This document shows positions 47,261 through 55,076 of a stretch of 64,000 bases of DNA, piece after piece. How positions within the stretch are numbered: the stretch's first letter is position 1; each line of letters begins with the position of its first letter. Under the pieces are notes generated by a model. That model was given only the letters and a program-made list of their open reading frames with translations. It did no database searches and was not told the DNA's origin. Source of the DNA: Arachidicoccus sp. BS20 (GTDB taxonomy: Bacteria > Bacteroidota > Bacteroidia > Chitinophagales > Chitinophagaceae); NCBI RefSeq assembly GCF_001659705.1, contig NZ_CP015971.1, positions 806,001 to 870,000 of the forward strand. Reading direction: 5' to 3'. The position numbers and the translations under genes are program-made.

Positions 47261-48184
47261 TCAGACTTTCCCCGACAACAAATACAATGCAGCCATCCTC
47301 ACGGCAACGCCGTTTTCTACCTGATTTAAAATAATGGAAAATTCGCCGTCGGCAACATCGCTGTCGAGTTCCACGCCGCGGTTAATCGGACCCGGATGCA
47401 TAATGACGATTTCTTTTTTCAAAGAATCCAACAGTTTCCGGTTGATGCCGTAAGCCAGATTATATTCTCTCAACGAAGAAAATAGTGGTTGATTTTGCCG
47501 TTCCAATTGAATGCGCAGCACATTCGCCACATCGCACCAATCGAGTGCATCTTTTACTTTATATTCGATGTGGACATCCAGCGCTTCCTGCAAATATTTC
47601 GGAATCAAAGTTGGTGGACCACAAACCACAATCTCTGCTCCCATTTTCTTTAAAAGATAAATATTACTCAAAGCTACGCGGCTATGCATCACATCTCCGA
47701 TAATCGCAACTTTTAATCCTTCAAGCGTTCCGAATTTTTCTTTCATCGAAAACGCATCAAGCAAAGCCTGCGTAGGATGTTCGTTGATGCCGTCGCCTGC
47801 GTTGATAATAGCCGCATCAATATGTTTTGCTAAAAAATGCGGCGCACCGCTTGCACTGTGACGCATTACCACCATATCTACTTTCATGCTCAGGATGTTG
47901 TTCACGGTATCGAGCAAAGTTTCGCCTTTTTTCACCGACGATGCGGATGCGGAAAAATTGAGCGTGTCTGCCGAAAGCCTTTTCTCCGCAAGCTCAAACG
48001 ACATTCGAGTGCGCGTGGAATTTTCAAAAAACAGATTGACAACGGTAACATCGCGCAACGAAGGAACTTTTTTTACGGGGCGTTGCAATACTTCTTTGAA
48101 TTGATTGGCAGTTGAAAGAATGAGGCTAATGTCTTCTTTCGTAAGGTCTTTAATGCCTAACAAGTGTTTTGTTGAGAGTGTCAT
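47261..48184 (-). CDS. pyrB: aspartate carbamoyltransferase catalytic subunit
   Basis: This 307-residue enzyme makes carbamoyl-aspartate in pyrimidine synthesis. The carbamoyl-phosphate site STRTRMSFELA, the HPTQALLDAF motif and the C-terminal MHPGPINRGVEL are present. Its -7 box (48192-48199) ends only seven bases before the ATG, so its leader is nearly absent. No pyrI gene follows, which fits the bacterial class without a regulatory subunit in this locus. Confidence 0.97.
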   Translation of the reverse strand: MTLSTKHLLGIKDLTKEDISLILSTANQFKEVLQRPVKKVPSLRDVTVVNLFFENSTRTRMSFELAEKRLSADTLNFSASASSVKKGETLLDTVNNILSMKVDMVVMRHSASGAPHFLAKHIDAAIINAGDGINEHPTQALLDAFSMKEKFGTLEGLKVAIIGDVMHSRVALSNIYLLKKMGAEIVVCGPPTLIPKYLQEALDVHIEYKVKDALDWCDVANVLRIQLERQNQPLFSSLREYNLAYGINRKLLDSLKKEIVIMHPGPINRGVELDSDVADGEFSIILNQVENGVAVRMAALYLLSGKV

Positions 48185-48191
48185 TAAAAAG

Positions 48192-48199
48192 CAAAGTTA
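48192..48199 (-). promoter_or_regulatory. -7 box of pyrB (TAACTTTG)
   Basis: TAACTTTG read on the minus strand is a full TAnnTTTG match. Seven bases separate it from the pyrB ATG, implying a leader of about 0-3 bases. Confidence 0.55.
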
Positions 48200-48238
48200 G
48201 GAGATTTTTTATAAAAACAATTCTGACTTATTCACATT

Positions 48239-48270
48239 AAAAAACCATCCGTTTTCACGAATGGTTTTTC
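48239..48270 (-). terminator. rpoD terminator
   Basis: On the minus strand AAAACCATTCGT, a short loop and ACGGATGGTTTTTT form a stem with a T-tail, 20 bases after the rpoD stop. Confidence 0.85.
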
Positions 48271-48289
48271 AAACTTTTCCTTATTCAAA

Positions 48290-49147
48290 TTAACCTAAAT
48301 AAGATTTCAGCGAACCGCTGTAACGTGCTTTCTGCAAGCGTTTGATAGCTCTTTCTTTAATCTGGCGAATACGTTCTTTCGTCAAATCGTACTTCTGTCC
48401 TATCTGCTCAATGGTAATTCCATTTTCGCCTTCAAGACCAAAATACGCATTCACGATTTCGGCTTCGCGCGGACTCAAAGATTTCAACACACGACGAATT
48501 TCTTCGCGCAAAGAATCTTTCATCACATCATCGTCCGTGTCATCACTACCTTCGAGCAAATCGCCCATCGCTACGTCTTCCGCTTCGTGAACAGGCGCGT
48601 CCAAAGATGTGTGGCGCGTGTTGCTTTGGAAAATGTTGTTGATCTCTGTTTCGCTCATTTCGAGAATGCTTGCAAGCTCTTCCGTGCTTGGTTCGCGTTC
48701 ATGCTCCTGCTCAAAAGCCATATAAGCTTTATTCGCCTTGTTGTAGGTGCCAATTTTGTTTTGCGGCAAGCGGACTAATCTGCCCTGCTCTGCCAACGCT
48801 TGTAAAATGGATTGGCGAATCCACCATACGGCGTAAGAAATGAATTTGAAACCTTTGGTTTCGTCGAACCGCTGTGCGGCTTTGATTAAGCCGAGGTTAC
48901 CCTCGTTGATTAAATCGCTAAGTGATAAACCCTGATGTTGGTACTGCTTAGCCACAGATACCACAAAACGTAAGTTGGATTGCACCAACTTGTCCAAAGC
49001 CCTTTGATCGCCCATCTTGATTTTTTGCGCGAGCGTAGTTTCCTCTTCCGGTGTAATCATCGAAATCTTTGAAATCTCCTGAAGATACTTTTCTACTGCC
49101 TGTGAATCACGATTGGTAATCTGCGTGGCAATTTTTAGCTGCCTCAT
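48290..49147 (-). CDS. rpoD: RNA polymerase primary sigma factor (RpoD/SigA)
   Basis: This 285-residue sigma-70 factor has regions 1.2 to 4 but no long region 1.1, as in Bacteroidota primary sigma factors. Visible parts include the core-binding LRFVVSVAKQY and DLINEGNLGLIKAAQRFD, the -10 recognition segment SYAVWWIRQSI, and the C-terminal helix-turn-helix TIEQIGQKYDLTKERIRQIK. It recognises the TAnnTTTG boxes noted elsewhere in this window. A -7 box lies about 107 bases upstream. Confidence 0.97.
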   Translation of the reverse strand: MRQLKIATQITNRDSQAVEKYLQEISKISMITPEEETTLAQKIKMGDQRALDKLVQSNLRFVVSVAKQYQHQGLSLSDLINEGNLGLIKAAQRFDETKGFKFISYAVWWIRQSILQALAEQGRLVRLPQNKIGTYNKANKAYMAFEQEHEREPSTEELASILEMSETEINNIFQSNTRHTSLDAPVHEAEDVAMGDLLEGSDDTDDDVMKDSLREEIRRVLKSLSPREAEIVNAYFGLEGENGITIEQIGQKYDLTKERIRQIKERAIKRLQKARYSGSLKSYLG

Positions 49148-49432
49148 AATAATGGCTTTTTATTGGTTGATAAACGAAAAAACAAACTATTTATTATCAA
49201 ATCTAATCCTAAAAACTGAAATTACGAATAAATTTTATCTAAAACAGCGCGCAAAGGTACAACTTTTTTGTATATTATGGCAACTATTCCACGTTTAATA
49301 TTTCGTATCCTTTCATTTTCAATCAGTATTTGACTGAATTAATTGGGCAAAGTTACATTTGTAATAAAAATTTATGATGTTTTACTTCGCCAAAAAACAT
49401 TCAATTAACAATTCATTTCATTATATAAAAAC
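49148..49432. other. rpoD promoter region and untranslated leader
   Basis: The gap is A/T-rich. A minus-strand promoter for rpoD (-7 box at 49254-49261) lies in its middle. No RNA gene or further ORF is supported. Confidence 0.5.
49254..49261 (-). promoter_or_regulatory. -7 box of rpoD (TACCTTTG)
   Basis: TACCTTTG on the minus strand is a full consensus match. A TTG lies 21 bases upstream of it. The mRNA leader before rpoD would be about 105 bases. Confidence 0.55.
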
Positions 49433-49462
49433 AAAAAGCGCCGCTATTAGGCGACGCTTTTT
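49433..49462 (-). terminator. terminator of the TPR membrane protein gene
   Basis: On the minus strand AAAAAGCGTCGC and GCGGCGCTTTTT form a long stem (one mismatch) followed by T-rich sequence. It lies 22 bases after the TPR gene stop. Confidence 0.85.
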
Positions 49463-49484
49463 GTTTTTACAAAATATTTTTCTA

Positions 49485-50141
49485 CTAACCCGGAACGCGG
49501 GAAATGTATTTCTGAATTTCTTTGATTTGGCTTACCACTTCGGGCGTTGTAGGTTTACAAGCCTGCGCCCGGCGGAAAAAATCTTTTGCCGCACGAAATT
49601 CACGCCTGTTCATCATAATCTGGCACATCCCCAAATTGGCAACGGCTTTACTTTCGTTATCAGGAATCCCTATTTTTAAAGCCGCACGCAAATACCCTTC
49701 CGCCGCTTTCATATCGCCGCGCTGCATTGCCATCATGCCGAGTTGTAATTTGTTTGCACCGTCAGCTTCCGGCACTGCCGATCCAATAGATGAAGATTTT
49801 TTCAGATGCTTTTCCGCCTCGTCAAAATCCTTATTCATCATTGCAATATTTCCTTTCAATGTATAATATGTGGAGCGAACAGGCTTGATGAGCAAATTGG
49901 GAAACCAAATCGTGCTCATAATTTTTTGCACTTCTTCAATATTACCATCTTCCATCGGCTTTTGAATCAGGCGCATAGGACCGATTAAGAAATGCGACAG
50001 CAAACCAATGAAAGCAATGAAATACAAAGGGAACATTGCCCAAAAACCCGCGACACCTGTGATATTCAGCACAATAGCTATAACAGCAAGCAGCAGGCTT
50101 AACCAAAAACGATACTTAATTATAAAGTTGTAAAATTTCAT
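49485..50141 (-). CDS. membrane-anchored TPR protein
   Basis: The product has 218 residues. Two N-terminal membrane helices (residues about 12-50, including LLLAVIAIVLNITGVAGF and FPLYFIAFIGLLSHFLIG) precede several tetratricopeptide repeats, such as YTLKGNIAMMNKDFDEAEKH and LQLGMMAMQRGDMKAAEGYL. TPR domains mediate protein-protein contacts. No enzymatic motif is present. A similar architecture is common in Bacteroidota but its role is unknown. Confidence 0.82.
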   Translation of the reverse strand: MKFYNFIIKYRFWLSLLLAVIAIVLNITGVAGFWAMFPLYFIAFIGLLSHFLIGPMRLIQKPMEDGNIEEVQKIMSTIWFPNLLIKPVRSTYYTLKGNIAMMNKDFDEAEKHLKKSSSIGSAVPEADGANKLQLGMMAMQRGDMKAAEGYLRAALKIGIPDNESKAVANLGMCQIMMNRREFRAAKDFFRRAQACKPTTPEVVSQIKEIQKYISRVPG

Positions 50142-50337
50142 TCTTCTTTTTTAAGAGCGGCAAAGATAAGAGGTTTTATGAATGTCTGAACGAAGATTTG
50201 GACAGATTTAAGAGATTGATACGAATATTATTTTGCCTTCCCATTTATTTTATGAAATAATTCCAAAAGAAACCACTAAGAAATCCTTATAATCCAACGA
50301 ATCTTCCTAAATCTTCGCTTAGCTTCTTAAAATAAAT

Positions 50338-50369
50338 TTTGCATTTTAAAATGTACTGCTATATTTTTG
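50338..50369 (+). promoter_or_regulatory. promoter of the asd leader (TTTG-N20-TATTTTTG)
   Basis: TTTG at 50338-50341 and TATTTTTG at 50362-50369 match the Bacteroidota -33 and -7 elements with a 20-base spacer. Transcription should start around 50374, a few bases before the leader-peptide ATG at 50382. Confidence 0.7.
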
Positions 50370-50381
50370 CACTCGTTAAAA

Positions 50382-50438
50382 ATGAGCAACATAAAGAAAC
50401 ATACAAAGAAGATTAAACCATCTCATAAGGAAGGCTGA
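50382..50438 (+). CDS. 18-residue lysine-rich leader peptide, candidate asd attenuator
   Basis: The ORF MSNIKKHTKKIKPSHKEG ends at TGA 50436-50438. It holds six Lys codons (two adjacent pairs), two Ile and one Thr, which are end products or near-products of the aspartate pathway that asd feeds. It begins within about 10 bases of the predicted transcription start and is followed by a stem (50399-50408 with 50440-50449), an antiterminator segment and a terminator, all before asd. It is too short for normal gene prediction, and its function is inferred from the arrangement. Confidence 0.6.
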   Translation: MSNIKKHTKKIKPSHKEG

Positions 50439-50449
50439 ACTTTGTATGT
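50399..50449 (+). promoter_or_regulatory. leader stem of the asd attenuator
   Basis: ACATACAAAG (50399-50408) pairs perfectly over 10 bases with CTTTGTATGT (50440-50449). The left arm lies within the leader-peptide codons, so a stalled ribosome would block the pairing. AGGAAGG at 50428-50434, in the loop, can instead pair with CCTTCCT at 50473-50479 and so compete with the terminator. Confidence 0.55.
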
Positions 50450-50470
50450 GCTTAAAATAAAAATATAAAG

Positions 50471-50499
50471 AACCTTCCTCGAAACGGGAAGGTTTTTTT
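50471..50499 (+). terminator. attenuator terminator upstream of asd
   Basis: AACCTTCC (50471-50478) and GGAAGGTT (50487-50494) form an 8-bp stem followed by seven T. It lies 30 bases before the asd ATG, with no other gene between. Confidence 0.85.
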
Positions 50500-50529
50500 A
50501 TACATTCATTCATCAAAAAAAATATACAA

Positions 50530-51519
50530 ATGAAAGTAGCCGTAGTGGGCGCCACAGGACTTGTAGGAACAAAAATGTTGCAGGTGTTAGCCGAAAGAAA
50601 TTTTCCCGTTACTGAATTATTGCCCGTCGCTTCCGAAAAGAGCGTTGGAAAAGAAGTTGAATTTAAAGGGGAAAAATATAAGGTAATCGGTATGCAGGAA
50701 GCAATTGATGCAAAACCAAACGTGGCGTTATTTTCCGCGGGCGGTACTACTTCACTGGAATGGGCGCCAAAGTTTGCCCAAGCCGGCATTACGGTTATCG
50801 ACAATTCTTCGGCATGGCGAATGGACGCTACTAAAAAATTAGTCGTTCCGGAAATCAATGCCGATGCGCTTACCGCAGAAGATAAAATTATCGCAAATCC
50901 CAACTGTTCTACTATTCAAATGGTAGTTGCTTTAAATCCATTGCACAAAAAATATAAAATCAACCGCATTGTTGTAAGCACCTATCAAAGCGTTACGGGA
51001 ACAGGCAAAAAAGCCGTTGACCAATTGTTCAACGAACGTAAACATATCGACGGAACAATGGCTTACCCCTATCCTATCGACCTGAATGTAATTCCGCAAA
51101 TCGATGTGTTTACCGATAATGGCTACACCAAAGAAGAAATGAAAATGGTAAACGAAACCAAGAAAATTCTGCGGGATGATTCTATTCGCGTAACGGCTAC
51201 AACTGTACGCATTCCGGTAATCGGCGGACACAGCGAGAGCGTGAATGTAGAGTTTGCAAACGACTTTGATTTGGATGAAGTGAAAGATATTTTGTCCAAA
51301 GCCGAAGGTGTGATTGTAGAAGACAACATCAATGAGAATATTTATCCCATGCCGCTTAACGCTCACGAAAAAGACGAAGTTTTTGTAGGAAGATTAAGAA
51401 GAGACGATACACAACCCAATACTTTAAACCTTTGGGTCGTGAGCGACAATCTGCGCAAAGGCGCTGCCACCAACGCCGTGCAGATTGCGGAATATTTGCT
51501 AAAGAAAGGATTGTTATAG
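50530..51519 (+). CDS. asd: aspartate-semialdehyde dehydrogenase
   Basis: This 329-residue NADPH enzyme makes aspartate semialdehyde, the branch point to lysine, diaminopimelate, threonine, methionine and isoleucine. GATGLVG at residues 7-13 binds the cofactor. The catalytic Cys126 lies in NPNCSTIQ and His234 in GGHSESV. It is preceded by a lysine-rich leader peptide and a terminator, so expression is likely attenuated by supply of aspartate-family amino acids. Confidence 0.97.
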   Translation: MKVAVVGATGLVGTKMLQVLAERNFPVTELLPVASEKSVGKEVEFKGEKYKVIGMQEAIDAKPNVALFSAGGTTSLEWAPKFAQAGITVIDNSSAWRMDATKKLVVPEINADALTAEDKIIANPNCSTIQMVVALNPLHKKYKINRIVVSTYQSVTGTGKKAVDQLFNERKHIDGTMAYPYPIDLNVIPQIDVFTDNGYTKEEMKMVNETKKILRDDSIRVTATTVRIPVIGGHSESVNVEFANDFDLDEVKDILSKAEGVIVEDNINENIYPMPLNAHEKDEVFVGRLRRDDTQPNTLNLWVVSDNLRKGAATNAVQIAEYLLKKGLL

Positions 51520-51525
51520 AAAAAA

Positions 51526-51551
51526 CAGCCCGCGGTCTTAATAGTGGGCTG
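51526..51551 (-). terminator. terminator after the convergent carboxypeptidase-regulatory-domain gene
   Basis: CAGCCCGC and GTGGGCTG form an 8-bp stem (one G-U pair). On the minus strand a run of six T follows, and it may also stop the plus-strand asd transcript. Confidence 0.75.
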
Positions 51552-51577
51552 AATTAAATCTTTCGTTTTTTCTTCAA

Positions 51578-52204
51578 TTAATCTCCGCCTTCCTTCAGCG
51601 ACTTCACAAAATCGTACCACGACAATGGGTTTAAAATACCTGTCGAAGGCAGCAATCCTTTTTGAGAACCACTCTGAATATTTTGTTGCTGATGCAATAA
51701 ATTTATAGAACCCGGTCCTGAAGGACGATAATATTTTATTTGCTGCATCAGATGCTTGATATTCAAATTTTCCAATGCGACGGCATAATGGTCATCTGGC
51801 ACTCTCGTTTTTAAAAAGATAATTCTGAAAATTGCCGGTAAGGGCAAAGGTGTTACTACTGCCGTTGGAAGATAACTGGTATCTTCCTGCAAAACGGGCG
51901 CCAACATCAGGCGGTCGTCTTTCATGTTTTTCGGAATATCAACAGTTACACTTTTGTACCCTACAAAAGAAATCTCCACTTTATCGCCCGGCGAAGCCGC
52001 AATAGAAAAAATACCTACATCATTGGCTATCGTTCCCCGGTGTGTGTTTTTAATAAAAATACTTGCGCCCGGCAATACGCCCGAACTATCGCTGCCGCGC
52101 ACAATGCCGTACAACTCAATCACTTTATTTTGAGCGTAGGTTTTGTGTACAAACAATATTGAAGCTACAAAACTTATCAATAATATATATAGTATCCGCT
52201 TCAT
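51578..52204 (-). CDS. secreted protein with carboxypeptidase-regulatory-like domain
   Basis: The product has 208 residues with a signal peptide ending near KTYAQ. Residues about 30-105 form a CarboxypepD_reg-like beta-sandwich (VIELYGIVRGSDSSGVLPGA, then NTHRGTIANDVGIFSI, ISFVGYKSVTV) that is common at the N-terminus of SusC-type receptors. The remaining ~100 residues are unrecognised. No barrel follows, so it is a stand-alone envelope protein of unknown role. Confidence 0.82.
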   Translation of the reverse strand: MKRILYILLISFVASILFVHKTYAQNKVIELYGIVRGSDSSGVLPGASIFIKNTHRGTIANDVGIFSIAASPGDKVEISFVGYKSVTVDIPKNMKDDRLMLAPVLQEDTSYLPTAVVTPLPLPAIFRIIFLKTRVPDDHYAVALENLNIKHLMQQIKYYRPSGPGSINLLHQQQNIQSGSQKGLLPSTGILNPLSWYDFVKSLKEGGD

Positions 52205-52315
52205 TATATCCGATACAAATGTTTTAGCAAAATTATTTAATTTTTTCGTAAGCCGGTTTTACTGTTTCTTTTAGAATTGATGTTCAAATTAAAACAAAGT
52301 AACCCAATGATGAAG

Positions 52316-52323
52316 TATTTTTG
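52316..52323 (+). promoter_or_regulatory. -7 box of mrp (TATTTTTG)
   Basis: TATTTTTG is a full TAnnTTTG match 35 bases before the ATG at 52359. Confidence 0.45.
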
Positions 52324-52358
52324 CAACCTGATTTTTTCTTTTAACAAAAATATGTGTG

Positions 52359-53441
52359 ATGACTGTACCTGATATTTTACAAGCGTTAAGCAACGTAATC
52401 AACCCGGATTTGAAAAAAGACATCGTTTCCCTCGCAATGGTTTCCGATATAAAAATTCAAGATAAAAATGTTTCATTTACGATTGCAATACCTATGACTT
52501 CCGCGCCATATAAAGACAGCATTAATGCGCAGTGCGAAGAAGCTATTAAAAAATCGTTTGGCGATGATGTGCAGGTGCATGTAACCTTTACATCAAAAAC
52601 ATCATCCGGCAGAACAAGTGCTCCGGCAGTGTTGCCAAAAGTAAAAAACATTATTGCCGTTGTGAGCGGTAAAGGCGGCGTGGGCAAAAGCACCATATCG
52701 GCAAACCTTGCACTCGCACTTTCCCAAAACGGCGCAACCGTGGGATTGATGGACGCCGATATCTACGGACCAAGCGCGCCCATTATGTTCGGCGTGCGTG
52801 GCGAAAGACCCCGTATGATTGATGTGGATGGCAAAGGGAAAATTTTGCCTTTGGAAAAATACGGTATCAAACTGATGAGCATCGGTTTGCTGGTGGACGA
52901 ACGGCAAGCCGTAGTATGGCGCGGACCAATGGTCAGCAGCGCCATCCGTCAATTTGTAACCGACGTGTTTTGGGATGAATTGGATTATTTAATCATTGAT
53001 ATGCCGCCCGGCACAGGCGATATTCATTTAACGCTGATGCAGCTTGTTCCCGTAACAGGCGTTGTAATTGTTACCACGCCGCAGGACGTTGCGCTTGCCG
53101 ATGCCAAAAAAGGCATTGCTATGTTTGCTCAGGCTCAACTGAATGTTCCTATTATCGGCTTGGTGGAAAATATGGCTTACTTCACGCCTGCCGAATTGCC
53201 GGAAAATAAATATTACATATTCGGAAAAGAAGGCGGCAAGCGACTTGCCAGCGAATACGAATTGAATTTTTTAGGACAAATTCCATTGGTGCAAAGCATT
53301 CGTGAAGGCGGCGACAAGGGGGTTCCGGCTATGTTAGGCGATGACGATATTACCAAACAGGCGTTAAAAAATTTCGCAGCGGCAACGGCAAAACAAATCG
53401 AATTGCAGAATGCAGAGAAAATAATTCATGTGAAGTTGTAA
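52359..53441 (+). CDS. mrp: Mrp/NBP35-family iron-sulfur carrier ATPase
   Basis: This 360-residue cytoplasmic P-loop protein is likely to help assemble or deliver iron-sulfur clusters. An N-terminal MIP18/DUF59 domain (residues about 1-85) is followed by the deviant Walker A GKGGVGKST and MDADIYGPS. The CxxC motif expected near ENMAYFTPAELPENKYYIFG is absent, so cluster binding through that site is doubtful. The ATG at 52359 is preferred over the GTG at 52356. Confidence 0.92.
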   Translation: MTVPDILQALSNVINPDLKKDIVSLAMVSDIKIQDKNVSFTIAIPMTSAPYKDSINAQCEEAIKKSFGDDVQVHVTFTSKTSSGRTSAPAVLPKVKNIIAVVSGKGGVGKSTISANLALALSQNGATVGLMDADIYGPSAPIMFGVRGERPRMIDVDGKGKILPLEKYGIKLMSIGLLVDERQAVVWRGPMVSSAIRQFVTDVFWDELDYLIIDMPPGTGDIHLTLMQLVPVTGVVIVTTPQDVALADAKKGIAMFAQAQLNVPIIGLVENMAYFTPAELPENKYYIFGKEGGKRLASEYELNFLGQIPLVQSIREGGDKGVPAMLGDDDITKQALKNFAAATAKQIELQNAEKIIHVKL

Positions 53442-53939
53442 TTGAACATTTCATTGTTAACGATGCGCTTTGTCGCATCGCTAACAGATGATAAAGATTA
53501 AACAGAAACTAAAAATATAGGACACAACCTCTTTATACAACTTGTGAACATCAACTCAGGGTGCTCAAATTCAACAAGATTTAACTGCTCCATTTAAGCA
53601 GATTTTGCAGGCTAACTTCAATAAACCCAACTTGGGTTGAATCAACTTTTGTGTCTGTGTCATCTTAATCTGTTTTTAATCGTTATCAAATTTAATAACT
53701 GTCAGATTAAGTCTTAACTATTGCATATAAATATTTTTCTCCACTATCCGCAATGCTTTTAACGTAAGTAAGTTACACTCTTTAAAGCAATTACAAAAAA
53801 ATCAAGGCAACTATTTTTATAGTGGAATCAGCGACTTCAGTTTCCGTAAACCGCTCGCATCTTAATATAATTTTCACTCCCCATGCTCATACTCATTTGA
53901 CAAAATATCCCGTTGACTGTATGGTTGTTTATCTTGGGC
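53442..53939. other. gene-poor region with insertion-sequence remnant
   Basis: The 498-base gap holds a transposase-like remnant at 53571-53663 and a small hairpin (CGATGCG/CGCATCG, 53461-53480) without a T-run. No intact gene is supported. Confidence 0.5.
53571..53663 (-). pseudogene. N-terminal remnant of an IS481-like transposase
   Basis: From ATG 53663 the minus strand reads MTQTQKLIQPKLGLLKLA and then breaks down to a stop at 53573-53571. The first 18 residues resemble the start of IS481-group transposases of Bacteroidota (QPKLGLLxLA). The conserved helix-turn-helix and catalytic core are missing. The assignment rests on memory of the family N-terminus and was not searched. Confidence 0.4.
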
Positions 53940-54665
53940 TCACAATATCGTCGCTCCCGTAAATATGCCCGCCTGGTAGCGCTTGTCCTCAATACGAAGA
54001 AATGTGTTCCTGAATGGTTGTTCAAAATATATACACAGCATTATTGCGACAAGCCGCTTGCCTTTGTCAGGCAAATAAAAACTGACTTCCGTACCTGCAA
54101 AAACCTTGTCTTTTTCTATTATTATCTCATCTATGCAAAAGGCATCATCATCGTGCCCTTCAAGACTGACAGAGACGCCTGCAATGCTCAGTATGGCACG
54201 GGCTGCATGTTTCGGCATACTTATATGAGCGTTCGGGTCAATCGGCGGTATTGCAATAGTTACAGTATCGTCCGCAATATAAGTAACGCATGTTACATAC
54301 AGCAATTGGTCAAAGCGTACATGGTTATTTAATTCAAGCCCGTTCAGCAAAGCAATATTTCCATCTGTTACATTTCTTTTGCCATTCATATTTGTTGGTC
54401 CGCTTAGGCTTACCGCCCGCAGGCGCGCGGTAAGCCGGCTGTGCAGCATCCGGTCAAATGCCGGCAGGAAATACGGCAACAATGCTTTCCTTAGTTTCGC
54501 GCTAAGGCTGCTGGCTCTTCCAAACTCGGTGCTTGCCTTTCTGCTCTCTTTTGACATTCGGTAATTCTTAGCGCAGCTTCTCTTGCACAGCTTGCCATTA
54601 CGTATGTAATAAATTTCATTACCCACCTTACCGGTAAAGGTTTGCAGCTTATATTGTCTTGCCAT
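53940..54665 (-). CDS. orphan protein of unknown function, Bacteroidota-type
   Basis: The product has 241 residues with no signal peptide. The N-terminus contains QTFTGKVGNEIYYIRNGKL followed by CKRSCAKNYRMSKESRK, a basic motif with paired cysteines. The middle has FGRASSLSAKLRKALLPYF and NMNGKRNVTDGN, and the C-terminus is beta-rich. It resembles hypothetical proteins that occur in many copies in some Bacteroidota, but no function is known. The flanks are gene-poor, and the DNA around 54420-54480 is locally more G+C-rich, suggesting transfer. Confidence 0.65.
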   Translation of the reverse strand: MARQYKLQTFTGKVGNEIYYIRNGKLCKRSCAKNYRMSKESRKASTEFGRASSLSAKLRKALLPYFLPAFDRMLHSRLTARLRAVSLSGPTNMNGKRNVTDGNIALLNGLELNNHVRFDQLLYVTCVTYIADDTVTIAIPPIDPNAHISMPKHAARAILSIAGVSVSLEGHDDDAFCIDEIIIEKDKVFAGTEVSFYLPDKGKRLVAIMLCIYFEQPFRNTFLRIEDKRYQAGIFTGATIL

Positions 54666-55076
54666 TCATAGAACGTTTTTATCTTATAAAGTTAATAAAT
54701 TAAAAATTATAGCATATCAAGTGCGTATTATCTCCGCATCAAATGCACATTAAATGCATCCATTTTTGGCACATACCTGCTGCATGCCGGGCACAGGAAG
54801 TACAAATACTTCATTTATTATTACTTATTATGGCTAACGCGGAAAGCAATACACTTCTCACATACATTCATGTCAGTTTGAACTGCTTACATTATTTCCG
54901 TAATACATAAGACTGTATAAGAAGACTTCCGCTCGCTCCCGTCGGCAGACGTAAACTCGGCAACCTCAATAACAACACAATAATGTTCTTTCCACACAGT
55001 AAGTCAGAACACACAATGGCAGAAAATATTTGCAAACCATTATGAGCTAATTGAAAATGTTTATTTATTTTCAGTT
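54666..55076. other. intergenic region before the Omp85-like gene
   Basis: This 411-base gap has no confident gene, RNA or repeat. A 91-codon minus-strand frame across its right end is not supported. Confidence 0.4.

Noticed and set aside
53461-53480. Perfect hairpin CGATGCG/CGCATCG after mrp as a terminator
   Set aside because: No T-run follows on either strand; it may be a partial structure only.
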